A stretch of DNA of 64,000 bases from Notospermus geniculatus (taxonomy: Eukaryota > Nemertea > Pilidiophora > Heteronemertea > Lineidae), in the NCBI GenBank assembly GCA_002633025.1, contig NMRB01000302.1, forward strand, positions 243,743 to 307,742, given 5' to 3'. Below are positions 11,001-22,927 of this stretch, one piece after another. Both the position numbers and the translations under genes were made by a program. How positions within the stretch are numbered: the stretch's first letter is position 1; each line of letters opens with the position of its first letter. Under the pieces are notes generated by a model. The model had not been told where the DNA came from and made no database searches. It saw only the letters and a program-made list of their open reading frames with translations.

Positions 11001-12030
11001 GGAGTCTTCATACGAGACATAGTGCAAGTGTGCAGGTGTGGTATTTGTTCTGATCTAAGAACAGGGGAACCTCCCAGAACAGTTACCTCTGCTAGGAGGG
11101 CACTCTCAATTAAGGACAACAGGATTCAGTTCCGAATTAGAAGCTGCTGCTGTTAGTGCTCATTTTTGCCTCTGTGATGAGAATGTCCCTCAGTTAAAGA
11201 TAATGTATCACGGGTATTTTCGCGGGCCAGAAATTCATTGTTTATTTTTGTTTGTTTATGTCTAGGCTTTCTTTGTCTTACGAGTAATTTGTTGGTGGCA
11301 TGCCCCTCTAGAAATTCTGTTGATTCCAAAAGTATTCATTTTGGTGGGTTGGCATGTCCCAAAAGTCCAAAATAACACAATGTAAACATCAATGTTTACA
11401 AACATTGAATGTAAACAATGAAGTCGTGATACAACATTATCTTTAAGGAGAGCACATTTTCTTGATAGAGCTGAGATGTTCCACTGTAATTTAATCTAGT
11501 AATATAGTTGTTGAAAGTCTTGCTTCTTTTGCATTCTCTCATGTCTTTTAGGCCACGTGACAATAGGGGGCAGCATATGTATGGAGTTGCTGACTCAATC
11601 TGGCTGGGTGCCGACCAATGATCTAGAGGTGAGATCAAAATACATCAGTGATGCTCTATAAAGTTGTGATTCGTTTCTTTTTGATGGTTTTGGGATGGGT
11701 GTGTGTGGCCTGCCCAGTAACAGTCATGGCCCCTTGACAGGATGACCACATTCACTTATGTTGAAAATTTTGTGCTTCACCAGGCAGGCTGGGGACTGAT
11801 CAGTTTCCTGAGACACCATCTTTCTCGTTGCTGTGAAATGACCGAAAGGTCATCCATGATCGCCCCATTGCTCATCTCTCTTTCAGGGAATTCTTGTCCA
11901 GATCCGTAGTGAAATCTTGAGCGATCCAAATACTCGCCTGTGTCCAAGAAATCCGGACACACCATACGACGAGGTGGAGGCAAAACAAGCGTTTGAACGA
12001 ATGGTCCAACGATATGGATGGAACAAATAA
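8065..12030 (+). CDS. UBE2Q-like: UBE2Q-like ubiquitin-conjugating enzyme E2, nine coding exons
   Basis: This cytosolic or nuclear E2 accepts ubiquitin from E1 on a catalytic cysteine and passes it to substrates or E3s. Inferred exons: 8065-8259, 8782-8904, 9282-9460, 9758-9828, 10073-10149, 10292-10372, 10850-10943, 11552-11628 and 11887-12030. All have GT/AG borders and phases that join in one frame, giving about 346 aa, close to the family's ~375. Exon 3 is a very acidic linker (DDDNEYDEDDDDGYY), as in UBE2Q proteins. The UBC fold spans exons 5-9: MEMKFPKDYPMSPPFVRIV (exon 7), then GGSICMELLT with the catalytic Cys (exon 8), and a C-terminal helix ending GWNK. HVTIGG replaces the HPN motif of ordinary E2s, as expected for this subfamily. 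The start is the first ATG of the open frame; a further upstream exon is possible, since the N-terminal region is shorter than in vertebrates. Confidence 0.9.
8396..8546. mobile_element. MITE in intron 1 of the UBE2Q-like gene (family of 3076-3231)
   Basis: TIRs TAGGGAGGTTTAGAAATCAAACGATAAACG and the matching right arm ending in AACCTCTCTATT flank a short AT-rich interior. It is the same family as 3076-3231, but the interior is in the opposite orientation. It lies about 135 bp after the exon 1 donor, so any gene model that reads through 8259 into this element is wrong. Confidence 0.75.
11194..11446. mobile_element. piggyBac-type MITE, TTAA-flanked, in an intron
   Basis: The ends read TTAAAGATAATGTATCACG and CGTGATACAACATTATCTTTAA. 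TTAA at both ends is the target-site duplication typical of piggyBac-type transposition. It lies between exons 7 and 8 of the UBE2Q-like gene. Related copies are at about 17855-17960 and 33028-33215. Confidence 0.65.
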
Positions 12031-12452
12031 ACTTTTGGTTGTGGATTCATATTTACCAGGGACCAGACCGAGATCTAGATGAGATCAGACATATCAGGAA
12101 AAGAGCATGTAGAAGGCATCTCTTGGTATGTGGCTGCAAGACTTCTGCAGGAATATGAAGATGCCGTCAATTATACATGTTGCTTTTAATGATCTGTGAA
12201 GGTTGGTGTATTTTTTGGAAACCGTTCATATTTGTAGGATGTTCACCTTGCGGAGAAAAATTCGTATGATATTTCATCTCCGCGTTGTAGTTTTGGATGC
12301 TCCACTCTTCAGTTTGAATACAAAAACAGAATCAGAAAAATTTCCGATCATCCAGTCCAATGATAGGAATGTGGTTTGAGGTCAAGAAGATTGCATGTGT
12401 TGTAACTTCATATATGTTACCTTTGTAACTGTTGAAAGTGTGGTTTTGGCTG

Positions 12453-12458
12453 AATAAA
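12453..12458 (+). terminator. polyadenylation signal AATAAA of the UBE2Q-like gene
   Basis: This canonical AATAAA lies 423 bp after the stop codon at 12030. A 3' UTR of about 440 bp is implied, if this site is used. Confidence 0.5.
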
Positions 12459-13362
12459 GCCACAGAGTTACACTGGTTGTCAACTTGGTCAAAGAGAATC
12501 AGGATTATGAAGGTTGCTTTGCTTATTGTTGTACCTAACTTCACATTGTTTTTGTGGGAATTTGGCATTTTTCTACAACCTCATGTAGAGTAGTTCATTT
12601 GATGCTTTTGTAGTGTAGTTGTAGTTGACCTTATGGTAAATGCATTGCATAAGAGCAAATCAATTTCATAGAAGTTGAAGCCTTGCTTTCAAAAGGGAAA
12701 CATTCCGTTGTTCATGGCCATCTCAGTCATCGGTTTCACCAGGAGTCAACTTGTGAACCTTTCCCTTGGAAATTCCTGCAATTCTCATTCATTCTGTTGG
12801 GAGGCTATACTGGTGGAAAGAACTTGTTGAAAATGCATTGCTCTTCCCACCAGGTTTCCTTTTTGCCCGCCTTTTTGTACCTATATGCGCTGATCACCCA
12901 TCCAGGTACTGACTGGACTCAGTTGCTTTCAAATTTCTAGCTCGGAGACTAAACTGAGAGGTTTCTTGCACAAGTTGGCTCTCAATGGACAACTGAACCA
13001 AAGAAAACTAATGGACAATTGTTTGTGTCATTGGTGTCAGCATAATCTGTTAGAAACCAACAATAGTGAATTGGCCATTGGGAGCCAATTCGCACATGAT
13101 AACTCTCACGTGGAAGAGCACCTTTAATGGGCTACCACTACCCTACACTCCCGCCTACACTAGATTGCAGACAAAGTCACTCAGTGATTTAATAACAATA
13201 CATTCATGACCAAAATATAAATTTAGCCCTAGACTGAGTAATTATCAGAGGATGTTCCAGAATGGATGTATTCAAGACAATTAGCCAACCCAACTGATTA
13301 CTCCAGTGATTATGTTCTTAACCGCCTTTTTTCGTGCACTTGGCAATTACTTAGTAATGACC
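12459..13362. other. intergenic, nothing supported
   Basis: Short frames such as 12683-12940 (+) lack any recognisable feature. The stretch is moderately AT-rich with no strong repeats. Confidence 0.4.
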
Positions 13363-13585
13363 AGGGGCCTGTTTCATAAAGTCACTTTAAGCTATGGTAC
13401 CATTAACTCAATGCATTTTCCATTTGGCTAAAGGTACCATTTCAATGCTTGAAGTCACTTTATGAAACAGGCCCCAGGGACCTGTTTCATAAAGTCACTT
13501 TAAGGTAATGGTACCATTAACTGCATTTTCCATTTGGTTAAAGGTACCATAAGCTTAAAGTCACTTTTCGAAACAGGCCCCTGGC
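13363..13585. mobile_element. two adjacent copies of one palindromic MITE
   Basis: Copy 1 (about 13363-13476) and copy 2 (about 13476-13585) each run from GGGGCCTGTTTCATAAAGTC or a close variant to its reverse complement. Each has an inner GGTACCAT...GGTACCAT pair and TGCATTTTCCATTTGG in the loop. They share the word CCAGGG at the junction. Confidence 0.75.
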
Positions 13586-14055
13586 ATACATGGGGTTTAA
13601 ATGTTTTTCTTTACGACTCTTTACCAAAATTTGATAAGCCTTCTTACATGTATCTTGATGAAAAATCAAATGTTGTCTTGTTACTTAACTTTAATTGTCT
13701 CATCCGTCTATGATCTGAAAATGATATTATAATCATATTTGCTGTAATTTATTCCGTCACTGCATGCAGATTTCTGCACTTTGTCTGCAACTACATGTAC
13801 GTGTCAATGGGACGCAAATAAATTGTTGTTTTCTTTTGTACTGGTAAAAACTGTCTGTTGACTTAATGGAGTCCTTCACAATCAGACCGCGAAGATATGT
13901 ATACGGCGCGGTTGGCAACAGGCTTCCCTGACGGTAATACACGGACGGACAATCCCAGAAGGCCCGTTTCCACTGTAACTTGTTGCGGTCAGCGGTGCGA
14001 TCGTCACAGGGTTTTGAGAATCCTTCAGTGGATTAACATCATTTGGCGTGTTAGA
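13586..14055. other. non-coding, with a partial MITE copy at the right
   Basis: From about 13960 it carries a partial copy of the element at 14056-14214 (GTCACAGGGTTTTGAGAATC). Nothing else is recognised. Confidence 0.35.
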
Positions 14056-14214
14056 AAAGGCCTGTTTCTACCACAACGGATTAGCTGCGGTTTGCGGCGC
14101 CGAAGCGGTTTTCACAGGCATTGGATAATTAACACACTTGTTAAACCATCGAAGGATTTTCTGAAACCCTGTGAAAACCGCTCCGGCGCCGCAAACCGCA
14201 GTGGAATCCGTTCG
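14056..14214. mobile_element. palindromic GC-rich MITE
   Basis: Arms GGATTAGCTGCGGTTTGCGG and CGCAAACCGCAGTGGAATCC enclose paired inner blocks GCGGTTTTCACAGG and CCTGTGAAAACCGC. It is the same family as 4465-4592. The plus-strand frame across it (13897-14373) is incidental. Confidence 0.65.
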
Positions 14215-16302
14215 TCCAAGCCGCCTGCGCAAAGACGGCGGCATCGGGTGAGATCATTGTCAGGTCGCGAAAGTGAAAATGTCGCGGCTTGTGCGCCTTT
14301 CAGGTCGACTGCGAATGGTCGGGAGCATGGAAGTTGTCCAAGAGTTACGATTCGTGTTCTTTTTGATCGGTGACTGACGCAACTAACTGCAGAGGCATGT
14401 CACACCAATCTGGTCTACTGCGACGGCAGAGAACAAACGGCGACTGAATTTTCCGGATCACTTGGCGCCTGAGCCACGACCGCTTTTCCACCACCATGGA
14501 TGGAGTCGGGCGTCGGCGCCGCTTCTATGTTCCGTCCATTGACTGTTTCAACCGCACTTTCGCGTCAGCGTCGAAGACTGCGGTGGAAACAGTCAGTGGA
14601 CTCAACATAGAAATGAGTGGAACGACGAAGCCGACGCCGTTGGTGGAATCCAGCTCAGTATGATGTGCCATACTGCCGTTGCGTCCGTCTGCGACGGTCG
14701 CCATCACTCGGCGATCCAAAAGATCAGTATGATTTGAATTGAACATGTTCAATTTCTGCGCCACAACGAATCATTTATCCATTCGCAGTCGACTGAGATC
14801 TTTAATATGCACAAAAGGGTACCAAAATCCTTTGTCAGGCTGATAGTGAACAAAAGGTTGTCCACAAGTGGACAATAGTTTCCGCACTCCCGCAAGTTAC
14901 AAAAGCACACAACAATCCGAACCCGCGACTTGGTCAGCTAGGCATGACGGTGTCCAAGGATATTTGAATGGAAGTTATCCACGACAACAATTGGTCTGAG
15001 TTGCGTAACATTCAAGGACTTGTGAACACATCCCACGAGGTCATTTTTGGTAGAAGTATGGTTCGCGCGGGACGTGGTGGAGGGGAATAGCAGCAAGAAT
15101 AACGTGGATGTCTGAAATATTGGTAAGAAAATTTCGTTTTTTAATCTGCCTGTGAGGTATGCTGGCCGATGACGATGTATGGTACAATGGCAGCGAGGGT
15201 AAACTCAGCTGGCTCTCACTTGTACTGTTTCGACCGCCGAAATCCCACTTGGGATTCCAGCAGATACTGAAACAAAAAAATTATATTTTCGGTTCTTTTT
15301 CTGCTTTCAGGCGTTCTCTGGTATGGTATGATACAGAACTAGAAATGCCCGCCACCAAGACCCACTCCACAATGAAATTTGCATGAGGACCAAAGCATTG
15401 CTGAAACGCGGTGAGTTTTATCTCTTTGGACGAGTCCGCGATTTCACATCTGTGACGGCTCACATGGTGTGACAGTAGGAGCTATCCAGGGAATAAAATG
15501 TCCCCTTTGTTGTACTATAATAGGAGCTGTCAGCGAGTTGACCAATAGGTGTCACTACGGCCCAATTCAATGCATATAGGGGACCCAGTCATTATTGATC
15601 GAGCAGCAATTACGTAGCTGTCTGTGATCGGCGAATGGTGATCGTGATCGTGAAGTGAAGTGATCGTGGAAATATACACCTTCATGCTGTGCCCCCGACT
15701 GCCATCTAGTGTTCGTAGAAAGGAACAACCAGGAAATCCCGCCATCCTCTGCGAAACTAAAAGTCTGCACACCATCCAATATTATTGCACAATATGGGGC
15801 CCAGATATGGTTATGATTGGTAATGAAAGATTGGTAAAGAAAGATTGGTAATGATATTGTCCATTTCGATTCCATGTTGTGCAATAATATTGCGCTTGTA
15901 TGAGCCGTTAGAGGCAACTTAAGCTGATAAAAGTTGATTAATTCCACTCACCTACGTAGTACCTACATTTGGATACCCATCTTGACACCGAAATCTATTC
16001 GGGTATACTCAGACTCACAATTTCGACCCTTTTGGACCCTTTTTGGCCTGTTTTGACCCTTAAGGACCTTGGGCCAAAGCAGCCATGTAAAGATGGGTAT
16101 TAAAATGGAGATATTACTTATCTGAGTGAAACTAATCAACTTTTGGGCGATTCCACGGCATTGCATAAGAGGGGTTTTGAAGTTGTTTTGTCAAATTTCA
16201 CCCTTCATATTCTGTCGAAATTGATGCTGCTTCCATGGCCGAGATAGGGCCTGTGCTGAGCTATTCAGTGATACCATCATCTGTGGGCTGGGTACTACAG
16301 TG
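14215..16302. other. no gene; small inverted repeats
   Basis: At 14535-14605, TTGACTGTTTCAACC faces GGTGGAAACAGTCAGTGG. At 15783-15893, ATTATTGCACAATATGG faces CCATGTTGTGCAATAATATT. The frames at 15159-15386 (+) and 15567-15947 (-) show no domain and overlap these structures. Confidence 0.4.
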
Positions 16303-16398
16303 CGGCAGTAATTAACTGAAATAAGTGGTGTCGCACGGGACACAACGTGTCCGCAAAGATGTCCCGTTCGACACCGCTATTTTTGTTAAATTACTGCT
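16303..16398. repeat. near-perfect hairpin, ~38-bp arms
   Basis: GCAGTAATTAACTGAAATAAGTGGTGTCGCACGGGACA is followed by a 17-base loop and then TGTCCCGTTCGACACCGCT plus AAATTACTGC. It is a compact palindromic element or strong cruciform, flanked by unrelated sequence. Confidence 0.65.
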
Positions 16399-18495
16399 TT
16401 GCTAATGAACCAAGATCCCAGATATTCCTACCTTTGCATAGCTCAGCTCTAGCTCTAGCTCTACCACACATTTGAAATCAGTTACTGTAAAAGATGAAAG
16501 GTACAGAAAACAAAATCTGCAAGGACCTCTCTATTAAGGTCCGTGGAATCGCCCTTTTATCGACTGGAATTGCACGTGGAGCAAATGGCAAGGGGTCAAA
16601 GTTGGGATTTTCCGTGTTTTAACCCCTTTTATAGGGGAACAAGGACCTGATCTGGCTTTGGGATGAAGATTTCCTTGAAGTACACTCACAGACCTACATT
16701 TTGACACCAATACTGATATGATCCGATGATATAATATTTTGACCCCTTCTTTATTTCCAGTACCCTAAATAGAGAATTATTGTTACAACCGCTGTGAATT
16801 ATTTTCGTCAGGCAAGTTTCGTCCAGCATGTCGGCGGTAAAATAATAAAGCGTTTTTTTCCATCATTTTTATTTTTATTGATCGGGTAATCAGTTTGTGG
16901 GCGGCGGCAAAAAAATAATGCCATTTTTTCAATTATTTTTATTTTCCAAAATCGGAAAAATATGTGCGGCGGATCCGTAAAACAAGAAATAAAATAAGTG
17001 TCGCCTTAACGGCAGTTTCTTAATTTTAACAATAATTTTACGGGCTGACTGTTGATGTACCGTACTGCACCTCCTGTCATTTTACAGGAATTCCTGTCAT
17101 TTTACAGAACTACCGGTAATATTATTTCACAAATGGTAACGCCAGGAAGCCAGAGAGCGCTAGCACCTTTGTAATATATGTTAATAATATATGTTAGACG
17201 ACTTGTTGAGTTGTTGGTTGTATTCAAAATCCTTCCCCTTTGGAAATATAAGTAAAGCGAAATGAGATGAATGCATTTTACGCACACATAGATGATTAAA
17301 GATAAGGGCATTTGACGCTCGATTTTCGATGTTCTATGGTGAAAGTATTGTTGCAAAAATGAGTCGTGCTAGAGACGCAGGTCAAGAGCAAGCACCATGT
17401 TTAGGGCCTCAGGCCTGCATATACATGTACATTGGCCTGGTCGGTGAAAGGGACTTCATAGTATTTTGTACTAAATATTGCGCCTGTCAACACGGGTTTC
17501 ATAACCTTACAGGCACGTTGTATGGTGTTTGCCAAGTTTATTCAAGCATGCCTTCGACAGTAACTGTTCTCGAGTGGTCGAGTGGTCTGCTGCAGGCACT
17601 TTTCTGTAAATTTAGTAAGGATATTTCTAACAGTGTAGTTTTACATTTTCAGTGCATTTTATAGTGGCATCCTTAATTTTAAACTCAGGCAGCTGGTCAT
17701 CAGCTTTTTTCCCAAAAAGAATGACTTGAAATTTCTTAGGGTTAGCTTGCATGCCGTTTTCTGCGAACCAATCTACCAACACCTCGTGTTGTCATCAGCG
17801 AAGTTTGCCAGTCTGCACTTTGATACGAAATGAAAAATGTTGTTTAAAAAAACATTAAAGATAGTAAGTATATCACGACTTCAATGTTTACATTCAATGT
17901 CTGTAAACATGGATGTTTACATTATGTTATTTTGGACTTTCGGAGCACATAGATTTGACCCTCATCCTATGCTCGATTATTGATACAACTTTTGCTGAAA
18001 TTAAGGGGGCGGTAGTGGAATACGGCGGTCGAAGATTGAACCGTTTTATTTATGAGTAACCATGTATTGTTAATAAAATTAGGCGTCAAGGACACAGCTG
18101 ATCATGGTTGGTTGCCAAAACCTATAATCGGCTGTCCACAATGCCCCCAGCGGTCTCTTCATTTTAATGACAATAAGGAGGTTACTTTAATAGCCTGCAT
18201 ATTTCGAAAAGTGTAGTCGTGTTTAGGCCAAAATATGACAATTGTGGGAAGACTTTTCTCGTCCATCAGGCATTGCACTTCAGTAGTTTCTTCTCATTTG
18301 GCAGGATATCAAGATACTGAATAGCACAAAACTGACACACAAAACGATAATAAGCAAAAAGTCAATCACCAGAATTAACAAATTTTCGACCCCAACCGGG
18401 GTCTTTTTCAAGTGGAACTACTTCACTATCTGAAACTCTAGAAAAGACTGAGCTGAAACCCGAATGTAGAACTAAATAACCTGTGTAAACAGGAT
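16399..18495. other. no gene; AT-rich, with one piggyBac-type MITE relic
   Basis: TTAAAGATAGTAAGTATATCACGAC at about 17855 and the following TGTTTACATTCAATG block match the element at 11194-11446. The CCCCAACCGGGGTC hairpin near 18390, followed by TTTTTCAAGTGG, resembles the 3' parts of Penelope-like elements. No coding sequence is supported. Confidence 0.4.
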
Positions 18496-18705
18496 GAGTA
18501 AGCAATTAAGGAAAGAATAGTGTCCAAGCTCCACGGATGGATGTTGGACCTAATTAAGAGAGTGGATGTAATTAAGGAGAAACTGATTTAGCTGAAAGAA
18601 AAGGGTATACATAAATAATATGACACAAGCAGAGTGCATGTAAGTAAGCAATTAAGGAAAGAATAGTGTCCAAGCCCCATGGATGGTTGCTGGACCTAAT
18701 TTAAT
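18496..18705 (+). repeat. direct repeat, two ~60-bp copies 148 bp apart
   Basis: AGTAAGCAATTAAGGAAAGA through TGGACCTAATT occurs at 18496-18555 and again at 18644-18703 with a few changes. Confidence 0.75.
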
Positions 18706-18900
18706 TTTCATTTGGCAGCAGTATATTTGAGCGCAGGGCGCAAAGTTGATATTTTTTTCACTATTCAAGAGGATTCGCGGGAGATTTTTCAAAAAATGTT
18801 CATTTTTGACCAATTTTTGGCACAAATTACGTAATTATAATTACTAAGAATTAGAATTTCCAAATTAACTCAACGTCGCTCCCTGCACATGTATTCCCAA

Positions 18901-20779
18901 ACATTTTGTGATAAAACGCCAGGTCCCAATCGTCTTGTTGCCAAGAAATCTATGACGAAAAAGTCAAATGGGGGCCTCATTGTTTGCTTAATTAGCTGAT
19001 TAATGAAAGATGAAAGCACATCGTTTTCAATTCAGATGTGTAGAACAAGAGTAGCAATTCCATAGAAACCATGAAATCGATGCCACCTTTTTTCTTGAAG
19101 AAAATATGAATTGTTTTCAGTTGCCATTTTATGGCTACCGCCCCTTAAATCTTTACTTTAAAACAATTGGATTCTTGTTGGCTCCGATGGAGGCGTGGTC
19201 AGCTTTACGTTTTGCTGAAATTCTGGCGACAACCCCTGGCAAGGCACTCAGCACTAAGAAAGGTCTTCCTTTCACAGAAGCCCATCCTGAGAACATCAGG
19301 GTTCTTAGTGCTCGCTCCCATCGTCACCGCACACAAAACCCTGAGGACATCCACCCGATTTGCTGGGTACTTGGCGCAGGAGAAAATGCGCCCAATCAAC
19401 GAAAGCCATTCTGAGTCACCTTTTAAGGTGACTGTCATCTGACCTGTCACCTTAAGATGACAGGCATTACACGTAGATTGTATCATAGTGTCACGCACAA
19501 CACAGTGCTGAAGTATAGATCCTGCCTGAACTTCCCCCACCTCACCCTAACTACACTCTAAATCCAGGTGACGCGTTACTAGTAACAAAAAACAAATCAA
19601 CACATTACGTGAATATAACGGAACACATCATCAGGACAGGCGTTCTATCCGCCTAGAAACATTACTCTGCGTGCCTAAAATGCCGAAAAATATCATTTGC
19701 TTCAATGTAAACCTGACGTCTAAACACAAAACTAAACAGGAGTATGCAACACATTTTAAACATCTAAATGCGTTTAGTTTTCCATTCTTCGGTGTATTAG
19801 AAATGAACAGGTGACCTAAACACCACATTAAGAAAAAACATTTTGTGATAAAACGCCAGGTCCCAATCGTCTTGTTGCCAAGAAATCTATGACGAAAAAG
19901 TCAAATGGGGGTCTCATTGTTTGCTTAGTTAGCTGATTAATGAAAGATGAAAGCACATCGTTTTCAATTCAGATGTGTAGAACAAGAGTAGCAATTCCAT
20001 AGAAATCCATGAAATCGATGCCACCTTTTTTCTTGAAGAAAATATGAATTGTTTTCAGTTGCCATTTTATGGCTACCGCCCCTTAAATCTTTACTTTACA
20101 ACAATTGGGTTCTTGTTGGCTCCGATGGAGGCGTGGTCAGCGTTACGTTTTGCTGAAATTCTGGCGACAACCCCTGGCAAGGCACTCAGCACTAAGAAAG
20201 GTCTTCCTTTCACAGAAGCCCATCCTGAGAACATCAGGGTTCTTAGTGCTCGCTCCCATCGTCACCGCACACAAAACCCTGAGGACATCCGTCCGATTTG
20301 CTGGGTACTTGGCGCAGGAGAAAATGCGCCCAATCAACGAACGCCATTCTGAGTCACCTTTTAAGGTGACTGTCATCTGACCTGAGTCATCTTAAAAGAT
20401 GACAGGCATTACACGTAGATTGTATCATAGTGTCACGCACAACACAGTGCTGAAGTATAGATCCTGCCTGAACTTCCCCCACCTCACCCTAACTACACTC
20501 TAAATCCAGGTGACGCGTTACTAGTAACAAAAAACAAATTAACACATTACGTGAATATAACGGAACACATCATCAGGACAGGCGTTCTATCCGCCTAGAA
20601 ACATTACTCTGCGTGCCTAAAATGCCGAAAAATATCATTTGCTTCAATGTAAATCTGACGTCTAAACACAAAACTAAACAGGAATATGCAACACATTTTA
20701 AACATCTAAATGCGTTTAGTTTTCCATTCTTCGGTGTATTAGAAATGAACAGGTGACCTAAACACCACATTAAGAAAAC
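18901..20779 (+). repeat. tandem duplication of a ~940-bp unit
   Basis: Copy 1 is 18901-19837 and copy 2 is 19838-20779. They are nearly identical, with scattered substitutions and a small indel (TCACCTTAAGATGACA against GAGTCATCTTAAAAGATGAC). Each copy holds the same 102-codon frame (19106-19414 and 20044-20352) and the same minus-strand 65-codon frame. The conserved frames reflect the recent duplication and are not evidence of selection. The core CTTAGTGCTCGCTCCCATCG recurs in inverted orientation at 21925-22000 and 22498-22570, so the unit contains part of a dispersed element. Confidence 0.9.
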
Positions 20780-21554
20780 AGTAAATTTAATGTTTCTTGC
20801 TGTTTTCTTAGTTTCTACTTTAATATTAACGAATCAACACACTTGTGCATCCATACTGACAGTTTTACCAGATTGACAGTCATTCTGAAGAAGAAAATTA
20901 TTGTCTGTCGTTAGTGCCATGAGTGGCATTGAAATCCCTGATGTGTTTTCGTCACTTGAGGTGCTCTTTCCCACAAAACTCACATCGATAAAATAGCAAT
21001 CAATCACCTTCATCTCTATTAGACCCCCGTCTTACGAGAATGTAAATGTTTTGTTTAAGTTATAAACATCTCGTTTCGTTTCCCCTAAACACGAAACATG
21101 AAGGAATCCTAAACATCGTGTTTAGGGCTGGTTCACGGCTCGGGGGCAATTGGTCAGATTTGTTCGTTTCGCTATATCTCCCGCCGGCGAATTTTTTCCC
21201 CATGATAGTTTGTATACAGTATGTATTTATAAACAAATCAGATGGCAGTATGGCGTACTGTTTTCATCAAGAATTTGCATGTGTCTTTAGATATCCACAT
21301 TTTGTGCATAATGACGTCATCTTCTTGCCCAAGGGAAGGGATTAGGCCCACTCATAGGGTTAGGTCCCTCAGGGTTAGACCCCTCAGGAATAGGGCAAGA
21401 TTAGATGTTTGGATTAGGTCTAGGTTACGGATCAGGTTGGGTAAGGGTAACACTGTGATTGGGACTGGCATTAGAAAATAGGCTCAGTGAATACTGTAGA
21501 CATTAAACAAGTTTTCCGAATCACCCAAAGATGTTCCAGACCAGAGCATGTCGC
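20780..21554. other. no gene; degenerate GGGTTAG words
   Basis: Between 21340 and 21450 several TAGGGTTAG-like words occur, too irregular to be a telomeric tract. The short frame at 21046-21345 is unremarkable. Confidence 0.4.
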
Positions 21555-21640
21555 CCCGGTGGCCTAGTGGTTAGAGCGCAGGTCCACTTAGGTTTAGTGG
21601 TCTTGGATCGAATCTTCCTGGCGGTATAATGCACTCTTTA
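21555..21640 (+). mobile_element. tRNA-derived SINE head
   Basis: A-box TGGCCTAGTGGTTAGAGCGC at about 21560 and B-box-like GGATCGAATCTTCC at about 21605 follow the order of a tRNA gene. The B-box is degenerate and there is no clean acceptor stem. Confidence 0.5.
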
Positions 21641-21817
21641 CAACCTGATGTTTTATATTTTTTTCTTTCATCTTCCAATGTTTTTTCACTTTTTCAGTCT
21701 AAATCAGCCTGTTTTATAATTTTTTTGCCGTCATGGAAACACATTTTTTAATACCAAGAATGGAGTTTTGTTTCATTTTGACTTGCTGGGTCAGCTTTGC
21801 CCGCTTCAAACCTGCGT

Positions 21818-22760
21818 ATACGCGTATAGTTCATGTATATCAATCACCGCCCTACTTGGTATGAGATAGATGGTGGGGGATGAGCATTTGCTGGAATGGC
21901 TTTGATACTCCACCGATTACGGCGAATGTCCTCAGGGGTTTGTGTGCGGTGACGAAGGGAGCGAGCACTAAGAACCCCTGAAATTCTGAGGATCTTCCAA
22001 CATTGTTCCTCGATCAATACCGGGCTCGCTTACTAATCAAAAATTCCTTATTCACGCAGAGAAGCTTTGCCTGGTCTGGGTGGCTGGGTTTGTCCGGGCG
22101 TGTTGCCTGGGTGACGGTTCTCATTGGTAGTGACTGGGATCAGTCCTCCGGACGTCTGTCGCCGGTAGTCTTCCATCGGCTGGGCAGAGCTTCTTTGTTG
22201 ATGTTGCAATATTATTGTCAGTCGCTGTAGTCTGATTTTTGTTTTCATGTTCGTCACATCAAAATCTATTGTACATTCTGCGGTGGACAGCCATAATGTC
22301 ATGGACGCGGCGTCCACCATTGTGTAAATATTGTCAATAAAAACAAAATTCTCAGGATGCAGAAGCCCCAGCTCCCCCACAACTGCGTATACGCGTATAG
22401 TTCATGTACATGTATATCAATCACCGCCCTACTTGGTATGAGATAGATGGTGGGGGATGAGCATTTGCTGGAATGGCTTTGATACTCCGCCGATTACGGC
22501 GAATGTCCTCAGGGGTTTGTGTGCGGTGACGAAGGGAGCGAGCACTAAGAACCCCTGAAATTCTGAGGATCTTCTGGGCAGAGCTTCTTTGTTGATGTTG
22601 CAATATTATTGTCAGTCGCTGTAGTCTGATTTTTGTTTTCATGTTCGTCACATCAAAATCTATTGTACATTCTGCGGTGGACAGCCATAATGTCATGGAC
22701 GCGGCGTCCACCATTGTGTAAATATTGTCAATAAAAACAAAATTCTCAGCTCCCCCACAA
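21818..22760 (+). repeat. direct duplication, second copy lacking ~190 bp
   Basis: Copy 1 (21818-22380) and copy 2 (22383-22760) both begin CTGCGTATACGCGTATAGTTCATGTA or close to it, and end in CAATAAAAACAAAATTCTCA. Copy 1 has an extra block at about 22000-22185 between CTGAGGATCTTC and TGGGCAGAGCTTC. Apart from that block the copies are close to identical. The minus-strand frames at 22048-22380 and 22421-22771 exist only because of the duplication. Each copy contains, inverted, the CTCGCTCC/GGGAGCGAG core of the 18.9-20.8 kb duplication. Confidence 0.85.
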
Positions 22761-22927
22761 GATGACCTCACCTGTATAGTAGTCGCATGTCACCTCGGGA
22801 TAAGGGGAAGCCAGACAATACCTGTGGGCAGCTACTGATCAGTATTCACAGCGGTAGCCCGCTTCCCTTGATAAGTTATTGATCGGCGTGACTGGCTGGC
22901 CATCAGGTCAGCTTATAGCGTAATCAG

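Noticed and set aside
19106-20352. Paired 102-aa genes conserved between two copies
   Set aside because: The copies are a recent tandem duplication, so identical frames carry no evidence of selection, and the sequence contains a dispersed-repeat core.
21340-21450. Interstitial telomeric repeat
   Set aside because: The TAGGGTTAG-like words are irregular and few, with no array of the TTAGGG unit.
22048-22771. Two related minus-strand genes of 110 and 116 aa
   Set aside because: They arise from the 21.8-22.8 kb duplication and differ only by its internal indel. No domain.
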